Shown here: one piece after another, positions 32,930 to 45,184 of the stretch | Layout of the letters: each line of letters starts with the position of its first letter | Numbering within the stretch: position 1 is the first letter of the stretch | DNA from: Cristatella mucedo | Taxonomy: Eukaryota; Bryozoa; Phylactolaemata; Cristatellidae | Assembly: GCA_009760855.2 (NCBI GenBank) | Contig: WPIO01000003.1 | Span: 13,875,001-13,939,000 of the forward strand | Reading direction: 5' to 3' | DNA length: 64,000 nucleotides | Position numbers and translations under genes: made by a program | The notes under the pieces: model-generated | What the model saw: only the letters and a program-made list of their open reading frames with translations | What the model was told of the DNA's origin: nothing | The model's database searches: none

Positions 32930-34285
32930 TGGCTAAAGTTGCCCAATTTGAGGGCAGATGTCGAGCAAGGCAATTTTATCTTCCTGATTTTTCTCATCTT
33001 GTTTAATAAATATTCTGCCTAGCACATCGAGTATAGCCACCAGCTCCAATTGAGCAACCCCTTTCAATCAAAGGATGCAGACGTCGAGGGTCAGTGCAAT
33101 AGCATGAACTTATGTGTGAAGGCAACCGGAGTACACCCTTGAGTATAGAGTCTTGAAGAGTTGAACTGGCTAGCATCCATTGAGTCCAGCTCCAGACCAA
33201 ATGAGAGAGGAATTTGGTGAAACAGTGAAATTAGTCTCATACTCTAGCGATCGTTTCAGTTGAGTCCAGCAGGTGTCAACAAGAAAAAGACACACTGCAC
33301 CTAATAGAGGATTCTTCACCTTGTATTTTATCTGCCTTTTTCTTGGACAGGATCAATTTTCTGCAAGTTGTTGAGCTTTGTTTTCTCGTTGCATGAAGTG
33401 GGCTCACAGTAGAGGCTTCACCGAGAAAGCTGGATATTTGGCCACAGCAGATTGTCACTGTTGTGCATGGATTTTCATTCCAACGAACAAGTCTGGACAC
33501 GATGGTAATCAATATAGTGCCACTGGCTTAGCTTCATAGACCAAGCGTAAAAATACTCTAATACCAAAGCATGCAAAGTCGTCTGAACTAAGACAAGCAA
33601 CTGGAGAGAAATCCCACATAAGACGAACTCTAATGAAGAATCCTTAGTCAAGGTAATTTCAAAGCAGCAAAAATAGCAGAAGCAGTGTTGATAATAATAC
33701 TAATAATGTCGTATACGGAGCACCCGGAGGCAGCCATACCTCTACCCAAGTGCTTTAAAACTCAGGGCAAGAGAATCGATAATAGAGAGCTCATGATAAG
33801 CTCCGAGTATCACGCATTGGCAAGCACCCAAAAGAACTCAAGAATCATCCTGATGCGGGAATGTAAAACCGGCAAGCAAAGTTTTTCAGCCAGTGAGCAT
33901 AGTTTCGCGCTGGCTAACATGAGTCTGCCGGTGATTAAATGACATTACAGAAACACAGTCTTTCTCTTTTTTCTCTATGTCTCTTAATAAATTGTGCTTG
34001 CCCATATCTCTACCTGAGAGATGTGAGCTTTAACTTGTATCTCATCCAACACAGAACGATGTGATAACACTGGCCATGCTGTTCACGTTTGATTTAAGCA
34101 AACTAGCAAAAAAATGTAATTCTTTCTCCGGCTCAGTCGTGCTTTTCAAAGTAAATCAGAGTTCGTAAGTCTTGTATATCTACGGCTGATCCTTTATTCA
34201 CACTTACACCTACTAGCATCGAAAACGGTAATCTGCTTACCTTAGATGCAAAATCTCTAGAAACTAAACTTGATGAAGTAGGTCT
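32930..34285. other. Unassigned stretch
   Basis: No gene or repeat family recognised. Confidence 0.35.
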
Positions 34286-34290
34286 TAAAG

Positions 34291-34418
34291 CTTTCCTGCC
34301 TCCAACTGAAAGATGTTATCCAAGATTATATTAGGGGATGCGATTAATTCAATCCTTTCCTGCCCCCAACTGAAAGATGTTATCCAAGATTATTTTAGGG
34401 GATGCTATTAATTCAATC
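34291..34418 (+). repeat. 64-bp tandem duplication
   Basis: Unit 34291-34354 (starting CTTTCCTGCCTCCAACTG) is repeated at 34355-34418 with three substitutions. It is non-coding. Confidence 0.95.
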
Positions 34419-34419
34419 A

Positions 34420-35160
34420 TCATCTTTCTGGTGGCATTCGTCAAACCTGGCCCAATGAATAACCATTGATTTGCTAGCTTATCATAAGATCAAACCAATA
34501 ACAATGGATGCATTCACCTAAATCCTGTGGGCTTTAGTAAACCTCAGCCAAGCAAAGCCCTGTGAGATCATGCTAACCAGTTGCACCCTAAACAAACGGT
34601 ACAAAGAGTACAAAGTGCAAAGAGATGGAAAAAAGATGGCATACCTTTGCTTCTATGTGTGGTGGTGGAAGCCTCATTGGGTGCACCCGAGCCATTGTTA
34701 GGATATCTCAAACAGCGTAGATGTGATGGTGGCGTGCCTGTATAATACATACGCACTACTCAGCATCTGCTTAAATAGTTTTAACTGTCCGGCTGACTTT
34801 ACACAAATTGATACTGTACGTGCTGACACAATTGCAAGCTCGGATGTTGGCACACGTTGAAACAGACCTTTAGCTTGTAAATGTGTTCTTGTTGCATTTA
34901 ATTCCGGTAAATACAGATCGAAGAACAAAACATATAATAGATGTGCTGTCAAGCAGAATACAAATGTGAAGTACTTATAATCTCACCTTGAACTCTTCCA
35001 CTTAGTTTTTTTTTCTCATCCACTAATTCCAAATGCTGCAAAACCGCAGAGCTCCCTTTCTCAAGTCTGCTACTACCAAAGGGATTCTTCAGATAGGCCC
35101 ACACAACTTGTCATTGTCAATTGTGAGATAACATTAGCTCGCTAGTGATTCCTATCGTTA
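34420..35160. other. Unassigned stretch
   Basis: No gene or repeat family recognised. Confidence 0.35.
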
Positions 35161-35161
35161 C

Positions 35162-35217
35162 ACACTCGTGCACACACATACACATACACACAGGTGCCTT
35201 CGCCCACACACACACAT

Positions 35218-35308
<91 letters not shown>
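35162..35308 (+). repeat. (CA)n microsatellite
   Basis: Impure CA at 35162-35215, then an almost pure CA array to about 35308. A short TTTC run follows at 35341-35361. Confidence 0.97.
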
Positions 35309-35311
<3 letters not shown>

Positions 35312-35929
35312 GTGCCCGAACCCGGGCATACACGGGCATACTCTTTCTTTCTTTCTTTCTCTCTACATCATTTCTTAATTAATGTTGCTTGTCCACATCA
35401 CCACTGGAGCAAAATGAGCTTCGACGTTGGTCGAGCCCAACGATGAGACGTCACAGCACTCACTGGCAATGCTATTCGAGAGTGATCTCCACAGACTTGC
35501 GAAAATGCACTTGGTTTATTGTGTTCCAGCTATGCGAAATAAATTACCTTCAGGAGCTTCTTTTGACTGCGATATATATATATATATAAATGAAATAAAT
35601 ATATGACAGATGGTGACATTCAAATTTTTCAGTGGTTACTTTTTAAAAAGACAACCTCAGAGTGTCATGCATACAATGCTTATGGTAGATGAAACTTGAT
35701 ATTGTCGCTGTGGTACCAGTTCGAACAATACAAAATATCCAGGTGAACTTTCTTGATCATAAGATGATAATAACAAAGAATAATAACAAACACTTGCTGA
35801 ATGATAACAAAGAATTGAAAGAACATATTCTGATGAAACGGAAACGTATGAGGAGTCATTGGAGAGATGTATCCCACCACACCGTATTCTAACGAGCACA
35901 CGAACACTATTTACATAAGAACAGTGCAG

Positions 35930-36195
35930 AGAGTAGTAGAGAAGGAAGAGAGGTGAGAGAAAAGGTGAGAGAAAAGCTGAGAGAAAAGCTGAGGAGAAAA
36001 GGTGAGAATAGAGAGAGAGAAAGTAACAGGTAAGGAGGGGATGTATGGAGAGAGACGGACAGACAGAGACCGTGAGATAAGAAAAAAGGAAGAACGAGCG
36101 AGAGAAAGAAATCGAGAAAAGGAATGAAAGGAAACGAGTGAAGGAATGAAATGAGAAAAGAAACGAAAGAATGGAATGGCAAAAGAGAGGAAAAT
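35930..36195 (+). repeat. Purine-rich GA/GAAA tract with short tandem units
   Basis: Almost only A and G on the plus strand, with repeated GTGAGAGAAAAG and CTGAGAGAAAAG units at 35957-36006. The serine/phenylalanine-rich minus-strand frames over it are low complexity. Confidence 0.9.
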
Positions 36196-36199
36196 CTGG

Positions 36200-36930
36200 G
36201 GATTGCAATTGCTGTGAGAGGGGTGATGGTAAGTGCAGCTTTTTAGAGCACTAAAATGCCGTTCCATTAGTACCCAATACTAATACTTGGGTAATATAAA
36301 TTAACACGATTGACACCTGAGATATCACACAATGGAAGATACTTCACTTGAGCTGAAAGCTTTGGCTTTGTTTCACAAGTCATTCGTTGTTAAAATTCTT
36401 AGGCTGTTTTTGAGTGCTATGCCAATAGCTGCTTCCATAATTCTCAGTGTACTGGATTGCGAATACAAATAGTTGCATCCTCCTTCAAGCCGTGAGATCA
36501 AGAAGGAATGAACTCAGTAGCCCATGATCTCTACTGCATTTGAAACTGTGAATTAAACGGTGTGCAGTCCTCTCAGCTGCCATCGCACTGCAAGCTTTGC
36601 TGCTGATAATGCAACTCTGTCACACGGTTGCAGTTAAGCGAGAGCCACGAGGTTGCTCTGAGGAGCTAAGCTGCAGCTGTACATGAATGGCATCTTGTGC
36701 CGAGTGCAGAGTCCAGGAATACCTTGTATATACATATGTATTACACAATGCATGGAAGTCGTACCGATCACGACACCGTGACATGTCCTTGGCGGTCCAC
36801 GTGACACAAGCGCACGTGCTCAAAACTCTTGACCACCCCAAGGGACTACGTCCTGTGAGTGCTTCGCCACGCAGCAGGTGGGCAAGTGAGATCAGCTGGA
36901 GAAGTGTCAATCTGCTATGCTCGACCAGGC
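36200..36930. other. Unassigned stretch
   Basis: No gene or repeat family recognised before the LINE-1 copy. Confidence 0.35.
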
Positions 36931-36934
36931 GCCA

Positions 36935-38212
36935 GCCGCTCTACTAGTTCTGCTGGATCTCTCGGCAGCGTTCGGTACCATGAGTCACTTTGTCCTTCTT
37001 TAGTGGCTGCCATCTTGCCTGGGCATCACTGGGACTGCACTGCAAATGTTCTAGATAATATCCTAGAGGGAGATTTCAGAGCACTGATATTGACAGGCAC
37101 CGGTCATCTGAGGAACCTTTCAAAGTATGGACCACATCCAGTGTCTCTGCTTTGTCTGCTTCTTTTCACATTCTATACTCTCCCTCGTGTCATAGCAGTC
37201 GATGATTTCATTTAAATGCAGGTGATACACAGTTGTACCCGTGCTTTGCTCTCTCCCCACCTTCCATAATATCGAACTTTCTTAACTCTCTTGCAGGATG
37301 TATTGTTAACACTTACACTTGGACGACAGCGACGTTTCTAAAATTAAATGAAGATCAAATCAGCTTACGAAGTTATGGCCACACCCAGCGTTACACTGAA
37401 GTTGGAAAGCCCAAAACCTCAAAATGGGCTGGGCTAGCATATCTCCTATAGCATCAGCATAGGATATGGGTGTCCTGTTCCAAAGTGTCCTTTGACCAAA
37501 TGACCACATCAGCTCGACTGTCATGTCAGCCTAGTCTAAACTATGCACCATCGCAAAATGTAGACCTGCTTATATAAAGACACCACAGCCAATCTCGTCC
37601 ATGTATTTGCGACGGCCTGTCTAGATTTCTAAAATTCACAACTCGAGGTATTCCTGCTTACGCAACAAGAAGCTTACCGTTTGTGCAAAACTCGGTAGCT
37701 ACGCTTGTCTGTCGTGAACGTCGCAACTGCCCCATTACACCACTTCTCACTGACCTGCACTGGTTTCCCATTAAGCAGCACATCGACTTCGAAGGTTGCA
37801 TCCCTCACTTGTAAGCCCCTTCATCCTCTTGCTCTAGAATACCTAACCACAACTTTCCTTCTCACACTCCACGTTCTAATACCCACTCTTCTGACTCAAA
37901 TTCGGTTAACTGTGACTTGAGCCAACTACAGGACCTAGGCGTAAATGCCTTCAATTCGTATGCTCCTAAAAGCCAGAAAGTCACTCCTGGCTAACCTCAT
38001 GGCTTCTCGACATTAGAAAAAGCTTAAAATCTATCTGCTCATCACAGCGGTTGCTGGGTCCCTGTAAATTGTACTCAATTTGCTTAAGCATAATGAGTCT
38101 GCATGTCATCACTGGTCAATTGGCATGCTTCATTTCCAGAAAATATAAAGTGGCTATAGCTATCTTAAGGCTCCATATAAGTATCCCATTATTATTTTTA
38201 TTTTTAGTGATA
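36935..38212 (+). mobile_element. LINE-1 copy, strongly decayed, 5' truncated
   Basis: It begins APAALLVLLDLSAAFGT-like (AFDT decayed), with the RT region to about 37450, then HYTTSH/CTGFPLSS-like C-terminal remnants at 37705-37920, and a worn tail at 38140-38212 (ATAAAGTGGC, CATTATTATT). Many frame breaks. Confidence 0.82.
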
Positions 38213-38221
38213 CTATATTTA

Positions 38222-38405
38222 TTAGTATCTCGCCAACTAGCCCTGCGTTAAGGTGCTAGCTCTTCACGACTGAAGTCGTGGACTCGAGTATTGCAGTGGG
38301 CGATCCTTTATTGCCACTGCAAGCGGAAGTGATAGCCTTTAAGGCTCTTCAGCTGCTATATTAATGATGTAACTGAATCAGCTAGCTCCTAACAAATTTT
38401 TTGGA
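38222..38405 (+). mobile_element. SINE-B copy (tRNA-derived)
   Basis: Directly after the LINE-1 tail. The head CTAGCCCTGCGTTAAGG is A-box like and GTGGACTCGAGTATT B-box like. The body TTTATTGCCACTGCAAGCGG and TGAATCAGCTAG match the other SINE-B copies. Confidence 0.82.
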
Positions 38406-38870
38406 GAGGACAAGCTACTGGCTTTCCGAAGATGCCATGGCGAGGCTAACTTGTGCAATCGCTACGATGGCTAGTGTACTAGTAGGACCAGCAGCTAAGC
38501 TTGCAATTGAGGTAAAAAGAGGGATTAGGTTTGAAGTGCCTGTGTGACCTACAATATTCCATGGGCACAACCTGGCTGGTGCCTTCTTTCGATGGGCCGT
38601 CAGCACTTTTTCAAAACTAGTCCTTTCTTACCTTGCCCGCCTTCAGTTGGAGCACCACGCCAGTTCCTACTTCTTTCGTGTCGCTCCATGTTGCATACGT
38701 GGATATGCAAATCTTTGAAGTCCTACGTTGCCTCTACGATGTTGACGCGTACGATAGACGCCGCACGGGTCTACACTAAGTTACATGACATTACCACTAA
38801 CTAGGCGTGGCTACTACAAAGTGCGCTTTTTAGCTTATTGGCTGAGGCTCACTTCTTTTGAAACTGCAGC
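38406..38870. other. Unassigned stretch
   Basis: No gene or repeat family recognised. Confidence 0.35.
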
Positions 38871-38872
38871 TG

Positions 38873-38952
38873 CCTCCTCCTCCTCCTCCTCCTCCTCCTC
38901 CTCCTCCTCCTCCTCCTCCTCCTCCTCCTCCTCCTCCTTCTCCTCCTCCTCA
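38873..38952 (+). repeat. (TCC)n microsatellite
   Basis: About 25 CCT/TCC units with one TTC interruption. Confidence 0.96.
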
Positions 38953-38954
38953 TC

Positions 38955-40470
38955 TTTCCTGCCATCTATGCAGAGCCGAGCGTAGAGCGAGGTCCTGATC
39001 CTACTCCTCTCGCCACCTCCAAGCGAAAGCTGCGGTAGTGGCTTTGATCCAAAGAGGGTCAGAATCTAGGGCTGAGATTGCGAAGGCTTCACTTTCGGAC
39101 TTACAGGCCTCCTCCATCCAGGACCTGCAATGCATACTTCGGTCGACCCGACGCGCAGTCCGACTCCGGCTAGGCGCGACGCGGGATCGTCAGGTCGGGC
39201 GGCAAAAAGCCCCGATTGGCATCGAAAGCAACATTATAAAATTAATGCCTCTCCTACAGCGCGCGCCACGCGATCTTGCCTTAATCCCAGCCTAGATACG
39301 GGGCGCCCGTGTACGGTTTTTCCGGTCCAGTATCCTGCCGGTAGCTAAGGGCGCCTCGACAACAGTCCACCTTGGCCACCTCAAGCGGTAGGGCCTTCGC
39401 GTAGCGACGCGACCTCCTCGCCCGGCCGGCGATGCGAAGCGGATCAAGTTGCAGCAGTTGCGGCCTCTGAAGGCGGGGTCGCAGCTCGGCAAGTCCAGGC
39501 TCGTAAAAGCGCTCCGAAGTGCCGTCTCGCGCGCAGCCACCGGCTCAGCGCCGTTCCGTGGCCCTGCCCACCCTTGACGCGCGCGAGCGCGAGCGACCGG
39601 TGGCCGCCGCTTACCGGGACGAACCGCGACTGAGCGGCGGAGGGGCCGAAGTGCGGAAGGGTCGAGCTAACTCGGCGAGCGGCGCGCTAGCCGAGCGCGA
39701 TCCGGTGGCGTGTATGGCGCGCGAGACGCAGGCGCTCCGCCGAAACCGGCCAGCGGCGAGCGAAGTGGACGACTGGACGCCTGGACTACAAGCGCAGCTT
39801 CCGTTCGAAGTGCAGTGTTGATTTACCGTACCGATCTCAGCACCCGGACAACGATCAATAGCGGCATTGTCGCGCGCAGCGTCCGAGGCCTATTGTGGCT
39901 CAGACCGGCGGAGCGCGGGGCGGCGGCTACACGCAATAGTTGGCGGTCCCTCGGCCGTTACCCGCTTCTCAACAAAAGTCAGCGCAAACATCAATGGGAG
40001 CTCGGATACGCTCTGCAATAGGCTCTACCTTCTTCCATCGCCAAGCCTTAACGCTGCGACGGGTCGGTAAGTAGCTAAGCGGCGTTCTCAGACAGAAGGG
40101 AGCAGAAAGGCGCAGTCGAAGACGGCGCCTCGCCTCGCCGCGCAGGCACCGACGGCCCAGGCACCGAAGGCGCGCACCTGCGAGCTGTAGCGACCGCACG
40201 AGCTTCTCTTCGCGGAGAGTGGCAGAGCGCCATTTTAGCTAAGAGCCGCCGACAATGTGCGGCGACTGAGTGAGGCTCTGGGACTTCTCGTTGTGGCACA
40301 ACGAACGTTTCGGCCCCTGCCTCCGTTGCACTGCTTCAACGAAAGCGGACGCCAGATCGCCGCGATAGCCAGCTCTCTGCACCTCCCTCCCCAATTTAGG
40401 TGGCCACGCGACGACCCTTGACTCCGTCAAGCCACATCTCAAGCGACAAGCGATCCGCAGTATAGCGCTG
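38955..40470. other. GC- and CpG-rich block, possible promoter region
   Basis: CpG is dense here compared with the AT-rich flanks, especially 39120-39830 and 40060-40420. Open frames exist on both strands (the longest is 100 codons at 39519-39821) but none has recognisable domains. CpG-rich blocks often mark promoters or unmethylated sequence, but no TATA box, first exon or transcript evidence is visible. Confidence 0.4.
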
Positions 40471-40474
40471 TTAA

Positions 40475-41090
40475 GCTAGGTGACCTTTCGTTAGTTGCAC
40501 GCGAAGCCCAGGCCGTATGAGATTCGTCGTGCGAGAGAAAGAAGAGCGCTCGCTGGGGGACTAGCTAAATCTCGCTGCCGCTTTCGAATGCACCCGCGGT
40601 TATTCTATTCTAGTGATTATTCTAAGGAGCGGTTGTTCTAAGGAGACCGTATTTTGAAAATTTCGTACCGACGTCAGCTCGCCATTGCGTATGACTAAAA
40701 ACTCTCTAGGTCCTACTGGTCGGAGATTTCATTCGCCAAAACTCTGCAAATCCAAAATAATTGGACGTTAAGAGACTTGCGAACTCTAGATCTATCCAGG
40801 TATTTTGCTCGGCTGGCATGCTAATTTCAAGCGATCCGAGGACTGAACTCGGTCGCATCTCACGCTATTGTGCTCGTCACGTGACTCTTCGCAGCTAACA
40901 GGCTTGCACCAACGAATGAACGACAGGAAGTATGCGCAGCGGGCGCCTTTTTCGAGGGCTATCAGCACGCCAGAAGTGTAGGAGTTGCTGCAACGCCTGC
41001 TTGACGTGCAGAGATCGCAATGTATGCAGGCACGCATTGCATCAGCAGTGTCTCGATACCTCGGGCTGAGCAACGAAGCGCAGCAGCTGC
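40475..41090. other. Unassigned stretch
   Basis: No gene recognised. Confidence 0.35.
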
Positions 41091-41091
41091 T

Positions 41092-41094
<3 letters not shown>

Positions 41095-41137
<43 letters not shown>

Positions 41138-41248
41138 CGGCTCTCGCCGCGGCTCCTCGAGCAAACGCCAACGAGTGTCACGAGTGCGAGAGCGGCGCCG
41201 CTGCTGAACTCAGCGCCGCTCTGCCGACGCTGAGTTCAGCCCGACTGA

Positions 41249-41281
<33 letters not shown>

Positions 41282-41396
41282 CGGCTCTCGCCGCGGCTCC
41301 TCGAGCAAACGCCAACGAGTGTCACGAGTGCGAGAGCGGCGCCGCCGCTGAACTCAGCGCCGCTCTGCCGACGCTGAGTTCAGCCCGACTGAGATC
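41095..41396 (+). repeat. Tandem duplication of a (CGG)n-headed unit with hairpin-forming end
   Basis: Two units of about 150 bp, each a CGG run followed by the same 112-bp sequence (TCGGCTCTCGCCGCGGCTCC ... CAGCCCGACTGAG). One substitution was seen (CTGCTG against CCGCTG). Each unit ends in a perfect 10-bp inverted repeat, GAACTCAGCG and CGCTGAGTTC, with a 12-nt loop. Confidence 0.93.
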
Positions 41397-41605
41397 TGCT
41401 TCGGTGCGAGTGCGAATCCTTCGGTGCGAGCGGTCACTGCAGGTCGCTAGATCTCGGCGTTCGCTCGACGAGAGTGAGCTGTCAGTGCGTCGTCTGGACG
41501 TGAGCGGCTGCTGCAGTGACGCTTGAGCTGCCGAAATACCGCAATACCGACTAGCGCCTGATCGAGGCAACCTGCGATGCCACTCACCGATGAGCCAGTG
41601 CAGCT

Positions 41606-42099
<494 letters not shown>

Positions 42100-42610
42100 T
42101 TAGACTCCTCCGCTTGCCAGGGCTTTTAGAAATAGAACAACTGACGGACCCTCCTGTGCAGTGTTTGAAATAAAAGGAAAAATACAAGCTCACTATTGTT
42201 TTGATGTGTATTTTTCTCACTGTCATCTAGCAGTGCCTATCGTCTCAGCGAAGGATGATATGCATAAACATTAGCACAGCAGAATTGAAACCAGTCGGGA
42301 TGATCAGGCTGAAGCTCTGACCCGCTTGTATGTGGGTCAGTAGAGTAAAGTTATGCCCACGGAAATAGACCGTAGCCTAATCGACCACAAATCGAATCGA
42401 GTCCTCTGCATAGCTCCAAAAAGAAAAGAGCATACCTCGACGAGGCGCAGATGGCAGCTGCGCCGGATTTCCCGTCCAAGCGATTTGCAGAGACTAACTT
42501 CACCAAGACCGCATTAACTGACGTACAGCAGACAGCTTTGCAACGTGCATGTAAGTGCTTACTTTATGCCAGCTGCTTGCGCATGTTACCACTAAACATT
42601 TGTTAATGCT
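42100..42610. other. Unassigned stretch
   Basis: No gene recognised. Confidence 0.35.
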
Positions 42611-42614
42611 TTCT

Positions 42615-42691
42615 ATGCAGCATCTGTAAATTGCGTAGAGAGAGAGATTCAGTTCTCTGAAGGCGCTATACAAATGCATTATTATTATTAC
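42615..42691 (+). mobile_element. Solo LINE-1 tail
   Basis: CAGCATCTGTAAATTGCG, TTCAGTTCTCTGAAGGCGC and CATTATTATTATT match the LINE-1 tail. No body upstream. Confidence 0.85.
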
Positions 42692-42694
42692 CAC

Positions 42695-44185
42695 TTCGGG
42701 GGTGGGAGGTTCCAAATTTTCTCCCCATGATTTCCACGAGACGATTGCTCTATAAGGTAAGGTATAGGAGGAAAGTGTCCGGATCTGAATCTAGTGCTTG
42801 CATCTGAATATTCCACTCGAAATTTAAAAGCAACTTCAGAGGCTTCTAATAGGTGTTTGTGCAAAAAGCTGGAGAATCGTTGTGCGGGGAGTCGCAGTGC
42901 GAGTACGAAAATATGATTATGACAAACATAAATATGCGAATAATTCTTGGCAGATAAGTATCTAACACTCAAAGCATTCAGCCACAGCATATTCATCTGT
43001 GCGGCGTCGCGTAAATTGCTCTTTTAATAAAGACACTCACTGGTAGGCGCAACACGAGCATGCAGTTGCGTTCGTCGTAGTAGCTGTTTGCTCACCTGAT
43101 TTGCGTTCCTGGCAGCAGGTAATCGTTCAGCAGCTCCGAAACAGCAGTATTGGTGGCATAAAGGCAGCGTGGAGGTGACCAAACAGAAAAAGAGGAAAAA
43201 ACATTGGAAGAAAGAAGAACAAAACATTGGCAAATGAACTGGGAAAGTTCGCTCGAAAAACCAATCGGTATATTGATTGCTCGACGCGCATCAGCGATTA
43301 ACGCTCAGGCCTCCGTTACCGTCGAAGCCACGTTCGTATGGGTGCGGTCGCTCTGATTTAAGTCCGACATAGGTCTGATATAAGTCGGCTCTAAGGAGGA
43401 GGAGGAAAGCGAAGAAGTGCCTCGCCCGATCGCTCTTGGTCAGCGGCCACGGTCAGTCGGCTTCGGGTCGCCCATTCACGGTCGTCGCGGCCGCTTTCGC
43501 TAAAGCGAGGGTTACCTGGCAGATCTCGCAATGTCGCATGCCCAAAGAAGTTATCTGCGCTAGCTCAGAGCGTCGGACGCAAACCGCGGTCTCTGAATTC
43601 CCGGATCCGGAATCTGGAGTCGCCTCCTCCAGGCTCCTGGATCCGGACAGAATCGCATGTTGACAAGCATCTTAATTCGCACGCGCTGGAGCAGCTACTG
43701 AACTGAAGTCTTTTGCTTCAAGCGAAGTTGCCGACAGGTGATAGATACCGATGAAGCCAGGGCTTCGAAGTACGAGTAAAGCAACGTATACCTGGAGATA
43801 CAGCGATTAAGGAAGATAGCTCGCTAGCATTAAAGACCAACAATAAATACCTCAATATAACATGTTCATGTCGTTATGACAAAGCAGTTTTTTCTCAAAC
43901 CACTGACGTTCACATTTATTCAGCATCAGCCAAACGTGCAGCTCACTTGTTTGAATTCAAAAGTACAACTGACTTACCAAAACTCCAGTCGTATGTCAAA
44001 ACAGTGGAAAATTGCATAGAATATTTCGAATACTTTTAATTCAGGATCTTGTTGAAATCGCAAGAACTCTCAGAACCGGATCTAGTTAGCATTCACGCAT
44101 GTCAACATGGTATGTTTCTACACCAGTAACTTGAGACAGCCGGAAAGACTGGGCTAGCGTTACACGACAGAGTTTTCTATAGCAC
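42695..44185. other. Unassigned stretch, GC-rich at 43310-43660
   Basis: A plus-strand frame of 75 codons (43436-43663) lies in the GC-rich part but shows no known motif. Nothing else was recognised. Confidence 0.35.
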
Positions 44186-44189
44186 GCGT

Positions 44190-44340
44190 CAAAGTAAAAC
44201 TACTTAAGTAGTGTGCTTAAACCACAGTCGGGGGAGCTCACTTCCGGCTTTTGTCACGACCTTCATGATTTGACATGATTTAAGACTCAGCTAAAGACGC
44301 ATCTAATCCGCCCCCAGCTTTCCCTGGGCCTAAGATTAGC
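44190..44340 (+). mobile_element. Short LINE C-terminal fragment
   Basis: Broken frames give GSSLPAFVTTF and FKTQLKTHLI, the end of a CR1/L2-type LINE protein. Its wording is nearer to another subfamily than to LINE-1. Confidence 0.6.
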
Positions 44341-44344
44341 TTAT

Positions 44345-44935
44345 CTTTTTTGTTCTCCTATGATTCGCATGCTTACCTGCGCATGATTCGGTGCATGTTG
44401 TGCTACCATGGACCCAACTAAGCGGCGGCCCCGAGTGTCTTTTGTGCGATTGCATTCTGGTCCAAGCACGATACTCGTGTGCTCTCGCGCGCTGGCCTAA
44501 AAACGAAATTGTACTTTTCATACACCCTTAGTAAGTGCCTAAACAATAGATGATAACTATTTTTCTACGCAAACGTTGATTGTGTTGAAGGACAGCGATA
44601 TTTTGAAATTCTTCAGTTTTGCTCTTAGGCATGATGTGGACGTCAGGTTCGCGCATACGGCACTCGACTTAAAGTCGCTATCTGAATTAGAGATCTTAGG
44701 AGGACATATCACTATAGAATAGCATCCTAGAGGTGTAGCAGCTCAGGTGCCTTAAACGAGCATTTTACTTTATGGTATTGCAGAGTAAAAGAATAACATT
44801 GACCTATAGGTAAAAACTTTCTGTCGGCGTTCTTCCATCTAATACGTGATTCAAGTAAAACTTTTTATGCTCTTTCAGAATCTGTAACTCCGGGCACCGA
44901 CTGAACACTCAACAACTGCTACTTTTGCATGATAC
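44345..44935. other. Unassigned stretch
   Basis: No gene recognised. Confidence 0.35.
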
Positions 44936-44937
44936 CC

Positions 44938-45065
44938 TGGTTTGGCTCAGGGGTTTAATTGCTCGCCATTCACGACCGAAGTCGAGGTGCTAACTTTTCC
45001 GACCGAGGTCGTGGGTTCGAGCACTGAGGCATATGTGAAGCGCCTGGGTGTAGATGAATTATATT
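44938..45065 (+). mobile_element. SINE-A copy with shortened tail
   Basis: GGTTTGGCTCAGGGGTTTAA is the A-box head, and GTGGGTTCGAGCACTG the B box. The ACGACCGAAGTCGAGGTGC segment before it appears twice in varied form. The tail stops at AAGCGCCTG and joins GATGAATTATATTTTTC, so most of the hairpin is lost. Confidence 0.8.
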
Positions 45066-45184
45066 TTTCATGGCGGACCCTTCCAGAAATCGAGCTGCAC
45101 CTGTATCCACACAATCCTTCCTCCATCACCCCAGTACCACAGATCGCTGAGATCCCCGTCCACACACCGCCGATGCGGGATCAG

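Noticed and set aside
35142-35382. CVCV and HTHT frames
   Set aside because: CA microsatellite shadows.
35657-36267. 183-codon serine/phenylalanine-rich minus-strand frame
   Set aside because: It covers a purine-rich low-complexity tract with no domain.
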